DNA of 64,000 nt from Lepisosteus oculatus (taxonomy: Eukaryota; Chordata; Actinopteri; Semionotiformes; Lepisosteidae), in NCBI RefSeq assembly GCF_040954835.1, contig NC_090700.1, forward strand, positions 19,883,501 to 19,947,500, in the 5' to 3' direction. Positions within the stretch are counted from its first letter, which is position 1, and every line of letters starts with the position of its first letter. Both the position numbers and the translations under genes were made by a program. Of the stretch, positions 1 to 15,000 are shown piece by piece. Below the pieces are notes generated by a model. The model made no database searches. It saw only the letters and a program-made list of their open reading frames with translations, and was not told the origin of the DNA.

Positions 1-80
1 CCACAATGGAATTGTGGGGTGTCACATGGAATGAAAAAGGACATGGATGTGTTTAGCAGCAGGACTTTACCACCCCTTAC

Positions 81-3000
81 CAGCTCCTCCCTGGCCTGAG
101 GGGGTATCCAGAGCGAGTAGTAGCGGTAAAACTCCACGATGGCAGGAGGTGTGGCTGTTGAGTCTTCAGCGGACACCAGTTCTTTGTCATACTGCTGCAG
201 AGCCAGGCAGAGAGGCAGCGGGTCCCTCTGGGAGTGCAGCACATCCGACAGGACAGCAATGAGGAACTCGGGGACCACACCGTGCATACCTGGGGAGGGC
301 ACGAACAAGGAATCTCCTCAGCGGTCCTTGCTGACCCTTTTCATATTGGACTCAAAACCACAGGCACCAGACTCTCTCTAGGTGTGTGGCCGGAGGGTCA
401 CAATTACCAGTCTGAGAAATATTAAAGCAGAAGCCCAATTCTTTGTACACATTTGACTCAGAAAAGCTTGTGCATAGATGAATCAACATTATAAAACGGC
501 AAAAGACAGTAATGCATGAGGAACTAGGAATGACTGGGCAACATGGCTAGTTAAAGCTATTTTCTGTTTCTTTCAAATCAGGTTTCGGGGGAACCAGAGC
601 CTATCACAGCAGCTACGGTCAGCAGCCACCATACCAGTATGTTTTGGACTTTGGAGGAAACACAGGGAGAACATACATAGAACTCCACAGTCCAGAATTG
701 AACCCAGGGCCCAGCATTGTGAGGCAGCAATGCTAACCACTGCGACATTGTGCTGCCAATAGCAAGTTTGTGATTAAAATAATTAAAATGACTAAATAAC
801 AAGCAGTTTAAGAGATAGAACAAAGCAGACAATGTAATTTGTTGAGTCAAACGGGAAACTGGCGGGAAAGCTCAAAGCTTACGCTGAACTCTCTCTGCAT
901 TTACCTTATACAGAGGTTACATACATGCAGTCTTGCCAGTTGATGGTTAGCAGTCAGTGCAATGCATTTATCCATTGATAAATGGATAACAAACCTTACT
1001 GCAGTCTAGATATTGGATGCCAGCAAACAGTTAGCAAAACCAACGTCCTTATGAATTCCATCAAAATAAACCAGCAAATGTCTTGTGCGTTAACAGGTTT
1101 TCTACAAAAAGTCTTCTGATGAAAGCCCTGTAAAAGTGAGAGAATTTGATATCAACCCTCAAAGTCAACCCAGAAGTCTACTTATGGACAGATACTTCAG
1201 GGGACAAGTGGAAACTAAAGCAATGAGAAATCGGGAATGAAATCAGGAGAATTTTCAACCTTCAAGAAAAGGATGGAATAGATTCTTGGATCAATAAGCT
1301 AAGGTTGCTCTAAACAAATGTTAGTGGGACCAGTAGGGGGCGCTCAACCTGCAGTCTGTGTGGATCCTAATGCCCCAGTATAGTAACTGGGACACTATAC
1401 TGTAAAAAGGGACCATCCTTAAAATGAGAAGTAAAACAGAGCTCCTGACTCTCAGTGGTCATTAAAAATTCCAGGGTGTTTCTTGAAAAGAGGAAGGGTG
1501 TTAACCTTGAGTCCTGGTCAAATTTCCCCCTGGCCTTTACCAGTCATGGCCTCCTATTAATCCCCATCTATGAACTGGGTTCATCACTCTGCTCTCCTCC
1601 CCACTGAAAGCTTGTGTGTGGCGAGGGTACTGGTGCACCATGGCTGCCGCTGCACGATCCAGCTGGGGCTACAGACTGGTGGTAATAGAAGGGAGCCCCC
1701 ACTGCCTATAAAGCACTTTGAGCGGAGACTCCAGAAAAGCGTTATACAAGTATAAGGAATTATTATTTTACCATGTTCCTTTTCAGAGATTGCTGGCAAC
1801 CTGTTTCTGGCTTCCAGTGCTGCTGGGACCAGGGCACTGAAAGGGAAGGTTTGCAGGATGAGATCTTCATTAAGAGCTGACCCCAGCTCTTCACACTCCC
1901 CCTCACTGCCCTCCATTATCACGTCCACCATGTCCAGCACATCTGAAAAACAGGAGCAGGTGCTTAAAACCGCTGTCATCCTCCACATTTGCCAGCAGCT
2001 CAGAAAAACCAAGCCATGTGCCGTCACAATTTGACAACTGCCTCAGTCTCATTTTTTTTTAACAGGCCTCCCAGAGCAAGTAAAACAGAAACATCTGTAG
2101 CATTCCGAAGGGTTTCAATAAAATTGCATTACTGTTACTGTTTCTAATTACTGTTCCAAGGTATGGCCACTGTCATACAATGGCAATGCCAATGGCTGTC
2201 TTATTCACACAGAAACTGAATTCATTTCTGAAATGGGGTCTGGTGCACTAAAAGACTGTTAAATTCACCTAGGGGCAGGCTGTATTATGTACAAACTTTC
2301 TCCTGTACACCTCCTTCGTGGGGTATCTAAGACTCAACATACAGTACATAAAATTGACTTGACATAATAATCTCCCATACTGTAGGTCCCATAATCACAT
2401 TTTTTTTTAAGTTTAAGGAAAGTTTATGCTGCAGTAATGTGGTCCTCGCCAGCAACCACCTGGGCTCCATTTTGTGCTCAGTCTCTCTTTGTTCATTTGC
2501 ATCATCCCTCTCTCATTTCTTTTTCTCCAGCAATGCATTTATTATTTACTGTATATATTTAAGAGTAAGCTATATTTGGTGTGTATGTTAAAGGGTTTTT
2601 CATGAATGGCAATAATCTGTACATGCTCATGCAATGGCTAAGAAACGGTAACTTCAGACCCAAGAAAATTAGGGTTACATAAAGACTTGGCACAACAGAG
2701 TGGGTGTATTTACTAAGGTAATGATTATTCATAATATAATGTACAGTGCTTTATGAATGCAAGCAGTTATTATTACTGAACAGTATGTCCCCTGTTTCTT
2801 TTACCTTTATTCACTCTTTAACTGAAATATTCTCTCCTTGACCCTTTCTGTGACACAGTACTGTTGTTCCTACAGGCATCACTACTTGTTCCTACTTAAT
2901 CTATTGTCTTATCTATATACACTGCCTAGTGTCAGCATTCCTTATTTTTCTTTCCCACATGCTGAGACACCCAGTGAGGCAAATGCCATTTAGCCTCCAC

Positions 3001-6000
3001 AGAATAACCCTCATTTTAACTGAGAGATATTTGGCATTTGCCTGAATTAGTGGTCATTAAAATTACTGATGAGGTGGCACTGCATGATACTTTTGTTCAC
3101 CGTGCTCAAACCAGTAGGACATCAGCCACTAGCAGTACCTTTTGTAAATAATCTAGTAGGGCTATACAACGTGGGGCAAAGGCACTTACATCACACAAAG
3201 CATGGCTTCAGCTTGCACTAAATGAAGTGTGGTGAATGTCACAATTGTCCCTTCAGAGCTTCTTATTGGATTTGAAGTCTTGCTAAAAGAGTTGCATACA
3301 TTGAAAAATCACAAAAAAGTATTTGTCAAAGCCAGGCACCCGCCATTCACCAAAACCTTCTTGGCATATTTCTTAGTTCTTCATGTGCTTCCCAAGGCAA
3401 TAATGAAGCCTCTGGAAAGTCACAAATTCAAAATGTTGTTTTAAAACTAATCATGAGAACCACATGAAAACAGATCATTTTTTCCCAGCAGCTTGCCATT
3501 TGTTCCCCCCAAGACTGTGCTTTTAGATCAAAAGTGTGATAAGAGACCACTCCTGCAGACCCAGCTTATTTATTTACTGTTGTTCACTGCTTCACAGAAA
3601 TGCTCACCGTCAATGTGCGAAACAGGGATACTGGCGGCATCTCCTTCCTGGCCTGTCAGGTTGGCCTGCAGGTAACTTGCCTCCTGAACAAGACTTGCTG
3701 CCTTGTCCGTGTACAGGTAGGGGTTTGACACAAGCTTCACGAGAACCTGTGGCAACAGACAGCTGGCTCAGTAGTGCAAAGATAACTGTGGACACCAGCT
3801 ACAAATGAGACACGACCCATCTGTTTTGTACTTAGTAGCAAATTGATTGCAGGATCGATTTATTGTTTACTGTAGTCTACTGAAGAAGGCTCCACAGTTG
3901 AAATGTTGTGTTTCTTCTCTTTTCAACATTGTTTACTGTATATTTTTAAGAGGCATGCTATATTTGGTGTTTAATTATTCTAATTAAAGGGTTTTAAAAC
4001 ATGTCTTGAAAAACGCCAGGGTATATATGCACTGCCCACCACTGACTGAGATGGAACAAAACAGTTAACAACACTCTTCACCTCAGCGTATCAAACACCC
4101 ACTGATTCTACAAGTACTTTAATCATTTGTGGTCTCTTTTTCTTACCCATGGAAACCTATAACATTCAACTAAATAGAAGTGCACTTCAAAACAAGAACA
4201 GCAGGCACTTTATCCAGAGAGTTGTAGGTCTAAGGAAGAAGCTGCCCAGACATGTTGTTGGAAACCAATGTCCTGGATTCTTTGAAGAAACACTGAATGA
4301 GATACCTAGATCAATAAGCTTCTAAGTACCAGACAGTCTAGACTGGCTGAATGGCCTCCTCTTGTTTGCAACTTTTCTTATGCTCTTAATCTGCTACGTT
4401 GATACAAAACTATGATGTGATACTTACATATTTTTGCTACGAATTTCAAGTGAAGGTCTAAACAGTCTGCTGTACATTATTCACTTCTAGAAATAATTTT
4501 TCACAATGTGAAAAATGTATTAACAATCATTTGTGTCATGTGAAGAGATGAGAAGCCCGATTTGTAACTTTTATCTTTGCCCCAGAGATTGTTTTCCACC
4601 CAGAAAGAAAGAAAACAGGGATGAAATCATTAGCCTTGGGCTGCTGCTGGCAGCCAGAATGAGCCTCAGGCCAACACTTGAATTCAGCCTCCTCACCCTT
4701 TCCAGGAACTGGATCACTGTTTCCTGCTCAGACTGCTGCACAAGAGCGAGGTGATCCAGCCACAGCTCCAGCTCCTGCCATGTGTACTCAAACACACCGC
4801 TGTCCTTCAACACCTGCCGTTCACAAAGCGCAAAAGATACAAACAAGAAAACCATGTCAGAACACACTAAATATGGAAAGGACACACAAAAAGAACTGCT
4901 GAACAGAATCTGTCAGGATAGCTAAAGACATTCACACTGACTCATCAATGTCTTCTTTCAGACTGGTCATGCAGTAAGAGGTGCTGAATTAAGACTTATG
5001 CAATGGAAAGACTTAATTTAAAATACTATACCCAGTGGTCTGTAATCTTTATCCAAGACTATTGTAAAGTTTTTTACAGCAGCATGGTTGCTGCCCTTAA
5101 TGCTGTGAAGCGGTACTAGTAGACCAGCAGGTGACAATCTAAAGTCTACCACCCATCATTTGTTAAACCATACTTACAATGGCTATCAAAAATATTCACT
5201 CCCCTTGGACTTTTTAACATTTTATTGTGTTTCAATATGGAGTCATAATGTATTAAACTGGGAGGTTTTTGCCACTGATTGACAGAAAACATTGTATAAA
5301 GTGTCAAAGTGAAAACAGAATTCTACAGAGTCAATATTTGGTAGAGTCATGTTTGGCAGAAATTATAGTCATGAGTTTATTTGGATACATTTCTACCAGC
5401 TTTCCACATCTGGACACTGCAATATATGCCTATTCTTCTCTGCAAAATAGCTCAAACTCCCTCAGGTTGGATGGGAAAAGTTGAACAGACAGCAATTTTC
5501 ATCTCCCGAGACAGATTCTTAATTGGATTGAGGTCCAGGCTTTGATGGACCCCCTCCAGAACATTGACCGTTTTCTTTTTGAGTCACTCCAGTGTGGCTT
5601 CGCCTGTGTTTTGGGTCATTGTCCTGCTGGAAAATGAATCTTCTCCCTAATCCCATGTCTCTTGCCGACTGCAGCAGGTCTTCCTCCAGGATTTCTTTGT
5701 ACTTTCCTGCATTCATTTTTCCTTATATCTTCACAAGTCTTTCAGGCCCTGATGCAGCAAAGCATCTCCATAGCATGATACTGCCACTACCACGCTTCAC
5801 AGTAGTGCTCTCAGGATTATGTTCACGCTTGCACCAAACATAATGCTTACCTTTGGGAGAAAAAAGTTAATTTTGGTCTTATCAGACCATAGAATCCTCT
5901 TTCACTTTGGTCTCAGAGTTTCCCACATGCTTTCTGGCAAAGTATAGTTGAGATTTGATGTAAGTTTTTTTTGTCACTCTCCCAGAAGTACTTTGGAAGG

Positions 6001-9000
6001 TCCTTTGTTTTCATGATGTAGTTGTTGGTGTTGGGAGTTTTACTAATCAGCTGTAGGACCTCCCAGAGACTGGTATATTTATCCTGAACTCATGTGAAGC
6101 ACCCTTATTGCACACAGGTGGACTTCATTCAACAAATTATCTGACTTCTAAAAACATTTGGATGCATCAGAGCCTATTTAGGTGTGTCATAGTAAAAGGG
6201 GTGAATACTTATGCAATCACTTATTTTCTGTTTAATGTTTATTTTTAAAATTAGTTTTCAATTTGATATAATATAGAGTATTTGTGCTTATCAATGGCAA
6301 AAAAAAGTCTCAAATCAATACATTGTGATTCACAATTGTAACACAGTAAAACATGAAAAAGCCCAAAGGGGGTGAATACTTCTGATATCCCACTGCATCA
6401 CCTACATGTTTCTGAAGCTTACTGGCCACTTATTTGTCCTATTAGGTGGCACTAAAGACTCCAGGTAAATAAATGGAGTAGAAGACAATGGTGCCACTGC
6501 TGTTTTCTGCTTCTGTGTGCCTGAGCAACATCAGTGTAAGTGTGAAGTATCGGACAGTTACCTTCACTACCAGCATGCGTGTTGAGGTCTTCAGGTGAGT
6601 ATTACTACTGGTCACAAACATTTTCAGCAGCAAGTAAAATACAGATTTTTCTCCACTTGCTCTCCCTGGATCCACTGCTTCCTAAAAAGAAAGGAGTACA
6701 GGACTCAAGGCTGATAGATCAATAAGAACAACTCAGAGAAGGGAAGAAGGTTAACAAATATTCCAACACCCAGGATGAGACATAAAAAAGTGATCGTCTT
6801 TATCAGTACCTGGGCTCTGAACCATGAAAACTTGCTTGCAGGCAAATCCAGGGCCAGCTGTAGCATCTGGTACTGAAGGACTGGGGCTACTTCCTCTCTC
6901 ATGCCCTTCTCCGTCACGATACCTGGAAAGATTAGGAGGAAACACAGATGCTTCAAAGTCAGTCTTTGTTTCCCATCATTCCTCTACTTGCTCTGCAGGA
7001 AAGTCTTTCTACTATTTCTATCAAATAAAACGTAAAGCTGCCCTGCCAATTATCTAAAGCTCCTAGATCAATGGACTACGATGAGAAGAATATTGATCAT
7101 TTGAGAGACCGTGTGGCCGACAGCAGAGTAGGGATGTGATGGTTTTGACCTGTGGGAGAGCACAGGAGGTGGAGGCTCAAGCCTGAGCCATGTCACTGGG
7201 TGAGTGTGAGTGGGATTCTCTGTCCAGCAGAGCACAACGGCGAAGGGAGGATTTTCTCAGACATTCCTGCTTTGTGTAGGCAAGCCTGGGAGTGATTTTA
7301 AAGAGAGCAGCCGCTCTATCAATCTGTACTCCCTTGTATGACTCCAGGGACAAAAATGTCCTGACAGACGAGTGTGGTGGTGGGGGGGGTTGGGGGGAGG
7401 GGGGAGTCTGGGGCAAGCAAAAAACACAAAAATAACTGGTGAATTAATTTTAAAAAAGCTATTTCTTCACACTGACTGCATCTCTTTCTGTCACAGCATT
7501 TTAGTTTTTCCAGAACTGCAGACCTCCAAAACTGTTCTCATTTCATTCAGGCCACCCAGCAGCGTTAAAATCTCTGTTCAAACCAAACTCACCTTTTAAG
7601 AGTTTGCTAAAGTCGAAGGTGCTCTGACTGATCAGATGAGGCACGACCTTCTGATAAAGACAAATGACCTTGAGGATGACGGCTTTCAATATAGTGGTCT
7701 CTGGGTCATCAAAACCTACAAGGCAACACCCAAAAGTAAGGTTAAAAGTACTACTGCAGGAATCAGGAAAAGGAGGAGGTATCATAATTCAATTTCTGAG
7801 CCCCTGAGAAAACTACAAAACCAAGCACAAAAGCAGTGGCAGCCTCTTTTGGACTGCTGAGAGAGTTCTAATGGATTTTACGGTAAATCTGAACAAAGAC
7901 TAACAAATGTAAAGAGCTGTTTGTGTGTATAGCCAATAACCTAAAACAAATCAATGACATTATATAATTCAAATGCATTTAACAAAATGTGACATGTTCT
8001 TTTAAATACAGCATACATTATCGCCAAGGGCTTTTTTATTCAGTATTAAGATTATTTTATCTATCAAATCTCTTTCAAGACATCAAAAAGCTTTTTGAAG
8101 AAATGTTGAGATCTATCAAAAACAGCTTCATACGACCTTATAGAGTGCTCAATGACAATCACACTGTTATAAGAATATTAAAGTTTCTGTTGTTACTGTA
8201 CAACAATAATAATAAGATAATAACCAAGGGTTCACATATTTTTGTATTAGTTTAAGTGTGGCATCTTTCTTGTGGGCTCTTTGTGAACAGATGTGTTGAA
8301 TGACAATATAACATATTATCACTAATTATTTCCACCTTCCAGATTTTCAGATTCCTTCTTTCTCTCATCTTTCAGGTCTCCCTCTTCCCCCTTTTCTTTC
8401 TTGGTAAGGGACTGCCATGTTGCCACAATGTTGGTCAAGTCTGGCAAAACCTAGAAGCAAAGAATTAAAAGTCTCAATGTTTTTGTGTGAGCACATCAAA
8501 ACAAAAGAAGGACAAGTTGCCTGAATTTCAGTTTTGCTTGAGGTTAGTGGCACGTTTCCTTAAATTAAATTACATTTCCATAAATTAATGTCATGTAATT
8601 TCCATAACATTTTGTAAAAATCTAATTTCCATAAACTGTCTTTAAGCACCTAGTGGCACAGTTTTTATATCGCAAGTAGAAATGATATATTGACTGATCC
8701 ACAATGATGTACAGATATGGCCAGTCTGCAGGTACAAAAGAAACTCTTGTCTTTATTCATTCAAAAAATAAGTTACATTATACACTCAAGTGTTTAAGAA
8801 GTTACATATTACCCAATTTAATTACCGTTTTTAAAACATACACCTTTCAGTAGTACCCCAATTAAAAAAAATAAGTAATTCATCCCTTTTCTAACCGCTT
8901 CTTCCAATACAAGGTTGCAGGGAAGCCACAACCTATCCCAACAAGCAACTGGTGCACCCTGGCTTGGCTGCCAGTCCATCACAGGGCATAATTCAAACAA

Positions 9001-12000
9001 CAGACACACTCACTCACACCAGCTTCAGTTTTATCTGAAGCCAATTAACCTACCAGTATGGTTTTGGACTATAGGAGAAAACCAGAGCACCTGAAAAAAA
9101 ACCTTCGCAAACACGTGGACAGCACACAAACTCCACACAGACAGGACACCAGGTCAGGAAAAGAACCCAGGGCCCCAACAATGCTATCCACTGCCTGACT
9201 GTGCTGCCCTAAGACTACACAATAAATTATCTAAAGCATACCTACAAATCAACAAACCCATTATGCGTGTATTTGGAAAGCATAGTAAAGCTATAAAAAA
9301 AAGAATTTTACTAAAAATACCCAAAGAACTTTCCCTTGTTTCAGAGGATCCTGCAGTGATTTTAAGTACCCCAGGAGTTCCCCATATGCCCCTTTTAGGA
9401 AAGCAGCTTCGGCCATGAAAACAATGAGAGAACCTGCAAAGATAGTTCATTCACCTTGCTGAGGGCTTCCCTGTACTGTTGAACAAAGTCCTCCATCATG
9501 CTGACAGAATAGACATCAGAGTTCTGCCACACTGTCTTAAGCTGACAGTACTCAATGTTCTTCAAGGCTCTTTTCAGGATGAAGGAGACTAGGGAGAGAG
9601 TGGTGTGCTTCACAGCGTTGTTACCCATCTATGAAAAAAACACGCACACTCCAGTTAACAAAGCCTCCTGAACTTATTCTGCAATGTAGGATGCCTAGCT
9701 TTCACTGTAAAAGTTTCCAAACAGTGGTGAAAATATCGTGCTTAAACAACAAGATTTATACAGTCACAACATAATAATATACAACCTCCATCAAGAAGCT
9801 TATTTTTGCTTATTATTTCTATATAGGTTATAAACAAGGGGAAGACATTATTTTTATACTTCTCTCAATTCATCATTATGTTACCTTTTAAAAAATATTT
9901 TTAAATGAATGAAATTCACAAACGTCAAAATGTTAAGGTATTGTCATCATGCACAAACTGTCAAGGTCTACCTAATTTTGAAATTGATAGGTGTTTAAAA
10001 GCGAAAAATGGCCATAAGAAGAACTTTTCTTATGTGAAATTAAGAACATACTGTCTTATACTATGTGAGATTTGGGCTTTTCTAGGAATTGGAATCATTC
10101 TGCAGAAAATAAATTCCTGGGGGCAGTGTCAGAGGGGCCGCCGGTTAAAGGGTAACTCACGTTAAGCCCCTGGGTGAAAAAGGCTTTGTTGCAGATGAAA
10201 GGGAGGGATGTCACCATCACCATGGACAGGAGACGAGGCAGAGGAATGAACTCCTCGTTAGAGAAAGCCCTGGACACCTCTGGCTGGGCCTCGTAAATCT
10301 AGGGTCACAGAAAGGGCACACTTAATTCCTCCTCATCAGTGGGAATCAGGCAGGGTCAAATTAGAAAGCTTCCACAGAGGGAGAAGTTAATCCAATCTAT
10401 TGCGTTAGTCCCTATAAAACATATAATTACTGGTGAGTAGCAAATCTCAGCTGGAAAAGCTGGAGAGCTTCACAGTAATGGTGGATGGCTTCTCTATTCT
10501 AGCGTTAATCATATTCGGGAATCTGGGAATCACACACGAGCCTCATCTGTAATAAAAATTGATTAAGACATCTTTTTTTCACTGTAGAAATATTGTTTAT
10601 TAGGCCATTTCGATTAATGTCTGATGCTGAGTGCTTGATTCAATCATTTATAAAATTAAGGGTTTATTTCTGCAGCTCTTTGCTCTGTGGGCTCCCTAAT
10701 GCTCTTCTCAAAAAGCAGCAATATGTCCAAAACTCTGCGGCAAGACTTTAAACTCCAGACCCCGCAGTTAAATCTCTACAATGGTCATATACAGTGCCTT
10801 GCGAAAGTATTCGGCCCCCTTGAACTTTTCAACCTTTTGCCACATTTCAGGCTTCAAACATAAAGATATAATTTTTTTATTTTATGTGAAGAATCACCAA
10901 CAAGTGGGACACAATTGTGAAGTGGAACGAAATCTATTGGATTTTTGAAACTTTTTTAACTAATAAAAAAATGAAAAGTGGGGCGTGCAAAATTATTCGG
11001 CCCCTTTACTTTCAGTGCAGCAAACTCACTCCAGAAGTTCAGCGAGGATCTCTGAATGATCCAATGTTGTCCTAAATGACTGATGGTGATAAATAGAATC
11101 CACCTGTGTGTAATCAAGTCTCTGTATAAATGCACCTGCTCTGTGATAGTCTCAAGGTTCTGTTGAAAGCGCAGAGAGCATCATGAAGACCAAGGAACAC
11201 ACCAGGCAGGTCCGTAATACTGTTGTGGAGAAGTTTAAAGCCGGATTTGGATACAAAAAGATTTCCCAAGCTTCAAACATCCCAAGGAGCACTGTGCAAG
11301 CGATCATCTTGAAATGGAAGGAGTATCAGACCACTGCAAATCTACCAAGACCTGGCCGTCCCTCTAAATTTCAGCTCAGACAAGGAGAAGACTGATCAGA
11401 GATGCAGCCAAGAGGCCCATGATCACTCTGGATGAACTGCAGAGAACTACAGCTGAGGTGGGAGAGTCTGTCCATAGGACAACAATCAGTCTTACACTGC
11501 ACAAATCTGGCCTTTATGGAAGAGTGGCAAGAAGAAAGCCATTTCTCAAAGATATCCATAAAAAGTGTCGTCTAAAGTTTGCCACAAGCCACCTGGGAGA
11601 CACCCCAAACATGTGGAAGAAGGTGCTCTGGTCAGATGAAACCAAAATCGAACTTTTTGGCCACAATGCAAAACGATATGTTTGGCGTAAAAGCAACACA
11701 GCTCATCACCCTCAACACACCATCCCCACTGTCAAACATGGTGGTGGCAGCATCATGGTTTGGGCCTGCTTTTCTTCAGCAGGGACAGGGAAGATGGTTA
11801 AAATTGAGGGGAAGATGGATGCAGCCAAATACAGGACCATTCTGGATGAAAACCTGTTGGAGTCTGCAAAAGACCTGAAACTGGGACGGAGATTTATCTT
11901 CCAACAAGACAATGATCCCAAACATACAGCAAAATCTACAAAGGAATGGTTCACAAATAAACGTATCCAGGTGTTTGAATGGCCAAGTCAAAGTCCAGAC

Positions 12001-15000
12001 CTGAATCCAATCGAGAATCTGTGGAAAGAGCTGAAAACTGCTGTTCACAAACGCTCTCCATCCAACCTCACTGAGCTCGAGCTGTTTTGCAAGGAAGAAT
12101 GGGCAAGAATTTCAGTCTCTCGATGTGCAAAACTGATAGAGACATACCCCAAGCGACTTGCAGCTGTAATCGCAGCAAAAGGTGGCTCTACAAAGTATTA
12201 ACGCAAGGGGGCCGAATAATTTTGCACGCCCCACTTTTCATTTTTTTTATTAGTTAAAAAAGTTTCAAAAATCCAATAGATTTCGTTCCACTTCACAATT
12301 GTGTCCCACTTGTTGGTGATTCTTCACATAAAATAAAAAATTTATATCTTTATGTTTGAAGCCTGAAATGTGGCAAAAGGTTGAAAAGTTCAAGGGGGCC
12401 GAATACTTTCGCAAGGCACTGTATAAAGTCACTTATTCTATCATTTCTATGGTGACAATACTCAAATCTACATCCTTACTAAACCTGACATTGATGTGGC
12501 TCTCTTCTCTCTAATTGGATCTCCGACATAAAAACATGGATGGCTCAAAATTTTCTTTATCTAAGCTGACAAGACTGAAGTCATGCTTATTGGCACCCCC
12601 ATCAACTTTGTAAAGCCGATTCTGTAACCCTATCTGTGGATGGTACTGTACTTGAACTTCAGTCTAAAATGAAAAACTTAGGGGTGAATATTTGATTTAG
12701 CCTTGACATTCGACCCACATGTGCAACATATTGTCAAAACATCTTTCTTTGACCTCAGAAATATCGCTAGACTACTCCTATGTTATCACTAACTGAGGCT
12801 GAAAAGCTGATCACCAAATTTGTCTGCTGTAACGGTCCAGTCACTGGGGTTTCTAAATCCACATTGAACAAACTCCAGTATGTCCAAAGTTCTGCAGCCA
12901 CAAACCTGACCAGGTCTAGGGCAAGTGATCACATTACTCCTATCCTGGAGTCTTTGCACTGGCTTCCTGTCAAGTTTAGTGTCAACTTAAAAATCCTCAT
13001 GCTGACCTACAAGACTCTGCATGGGTTGACACCTCAGGACCTGTCTGAGCTACTATCATCCTACTCCTCACCTTGCCATCTTCGCTCTTCTAATTCTGGT
13101 CTCCTATCTGTCCCGTCTACACACTATGAGTGACAAGGCCTTCTCCTGTTATGCCCGAAAGCTTTGGAACTCTATCCCCAAGGATATCAGAGAATCACCT
13201 TCTCTAAACTCCTTCAAATCTAGACTCAAAACCTTCTTCTTTAGAAGTACCTTTACTTAACTGGTTCTGTTCTTTATCCCTCTGCTCCTACTATATTCAA
13301 TACCCCCCATCTACTCTTATGAATTTTTTTATTGTCTCTCTGTAAAGCACTTTGAGAAGACACATTTAAAGGCGCTATCTTATAATAAACTTTATTATTA
13401 TATTATTATTATTCAATATAAGATCTTATTATTGATTTTTAAGGCTATGAATAATCTGGCTCCCTCATATATGTTTGACTCCTTTGTGTTCACACCCCCT
13501 TCTGTTGGCTCTGCTCAGTTTTTAAGGTTGTTCATTTGCTCGCAGGACCTAGGATTAAATCTTTATTAAAGATTAGAGCTTTTTCTGTTGCTGCTCCATT
13601 GGTATGAAATGCCCTTCCACAGACTCTATGACAGACAAAGAATCAAAATTATTTGATTATTTTCAAACCTAAACTTAATTAATTAATGCTTTTACTAGGA
13701 CTTATATCCGATTATTTTACAGTTTCTGCAGTACGTTCTTATTTCATTTTATGTACTTTTGATATTTTTTTATTTTATTTTTTGTATATCTTATTACTAT
13801 GTACTGATTTGGAAAAGTAATTTATTAATAAAAGTTACCATTATTATTCATTTACACACATCAAATCATGGCCTGAAATTTCAACAACAAAATGGAAAGA
13901 AAATTTACATCTCAGTAAAAATAATTATATTCACTTTTACAATATCACATTTTATTATTCATTTTTAGTTCCCTGTTAGATGGATTCATGCATACTTCTT
14001 TTACATTCATAGAGATGTATGATTCATCTTAGATTACCCATTGTTTTCCACACAGCTCATGGACCCTGAGACAATAAAGAGAATATAATGTTTAAAAGAC
14101 TGACACGCTATCTCAAACCCCTTCATAGCTCTGTGTACCTTCTTGAGGAGGTTGATGTTGTCCTTCCACGCTGTCTTCTGTCTCGGTACAAAGGAATATT
14201 GAGTCTCTTTGAAGTACCTCTGCAGCAAATCAGGACAGACTTTCAGAATACTGACCACCAGCTCAGCCACGAGTTCATCTTCCGTGGCCTGCTTCAGTCC
14301 CACAATGAACTGCAGCAGGACAACATTCCCGGACCTGAAAGGAAAGAAGAAATAACGAAAGTGCCCAGAAAATGTCCCTGCTCTCAAACTGACAATACTG
14401 ACTAATCAATCAAGACTAATCAAAAGAGGCTTTTCAAGATCATCTTCTCCCTTTTCTTCCTCCTTTGTCACACCCCTGTATTTTATTCTGCCATGAAAAA
14501 GACAGGTATAACTACATAATTAAACTAACGACAGATGAAACACTTTTATAGTTTATAAAGTATATTTCAATTATCCAACTCTAAAAGCTAAGCACACCTA
14601 CCCTGTTTGGTAGTTAGTGGCTAATTAATCTAACGATTATATCCAGCATTTCTTGAAAGAAGGTATCAACATGGATGGGTAATGTGTTCCACACTCCTAC
14701 CACCTTTTGAGTAAAGAAGTACCTCATGCTCATGCTTTTCAGTGCAGTTTTATGTACTTTCCACTTGTTTCTTGTGGTTCGTGTGTCACTGTTGATTCTG
14801 AATAAATCCACTGATTTGACTTTACCTTTGTGGATTTTGAATGCTGGCTGAAGGTGATTAAAGACACAGATCTGTTTTCTGCCAGCTCCCTTACACAGTT
14901 CTGATTGGCATTGTGAAATCATAAGTGCAGTGATGGAGTTTCAGTTCTGTCTTTGGCAGCTTGTAAAAGCCTGCTGGCACTTCCAAGCCTGAAGCATAAC

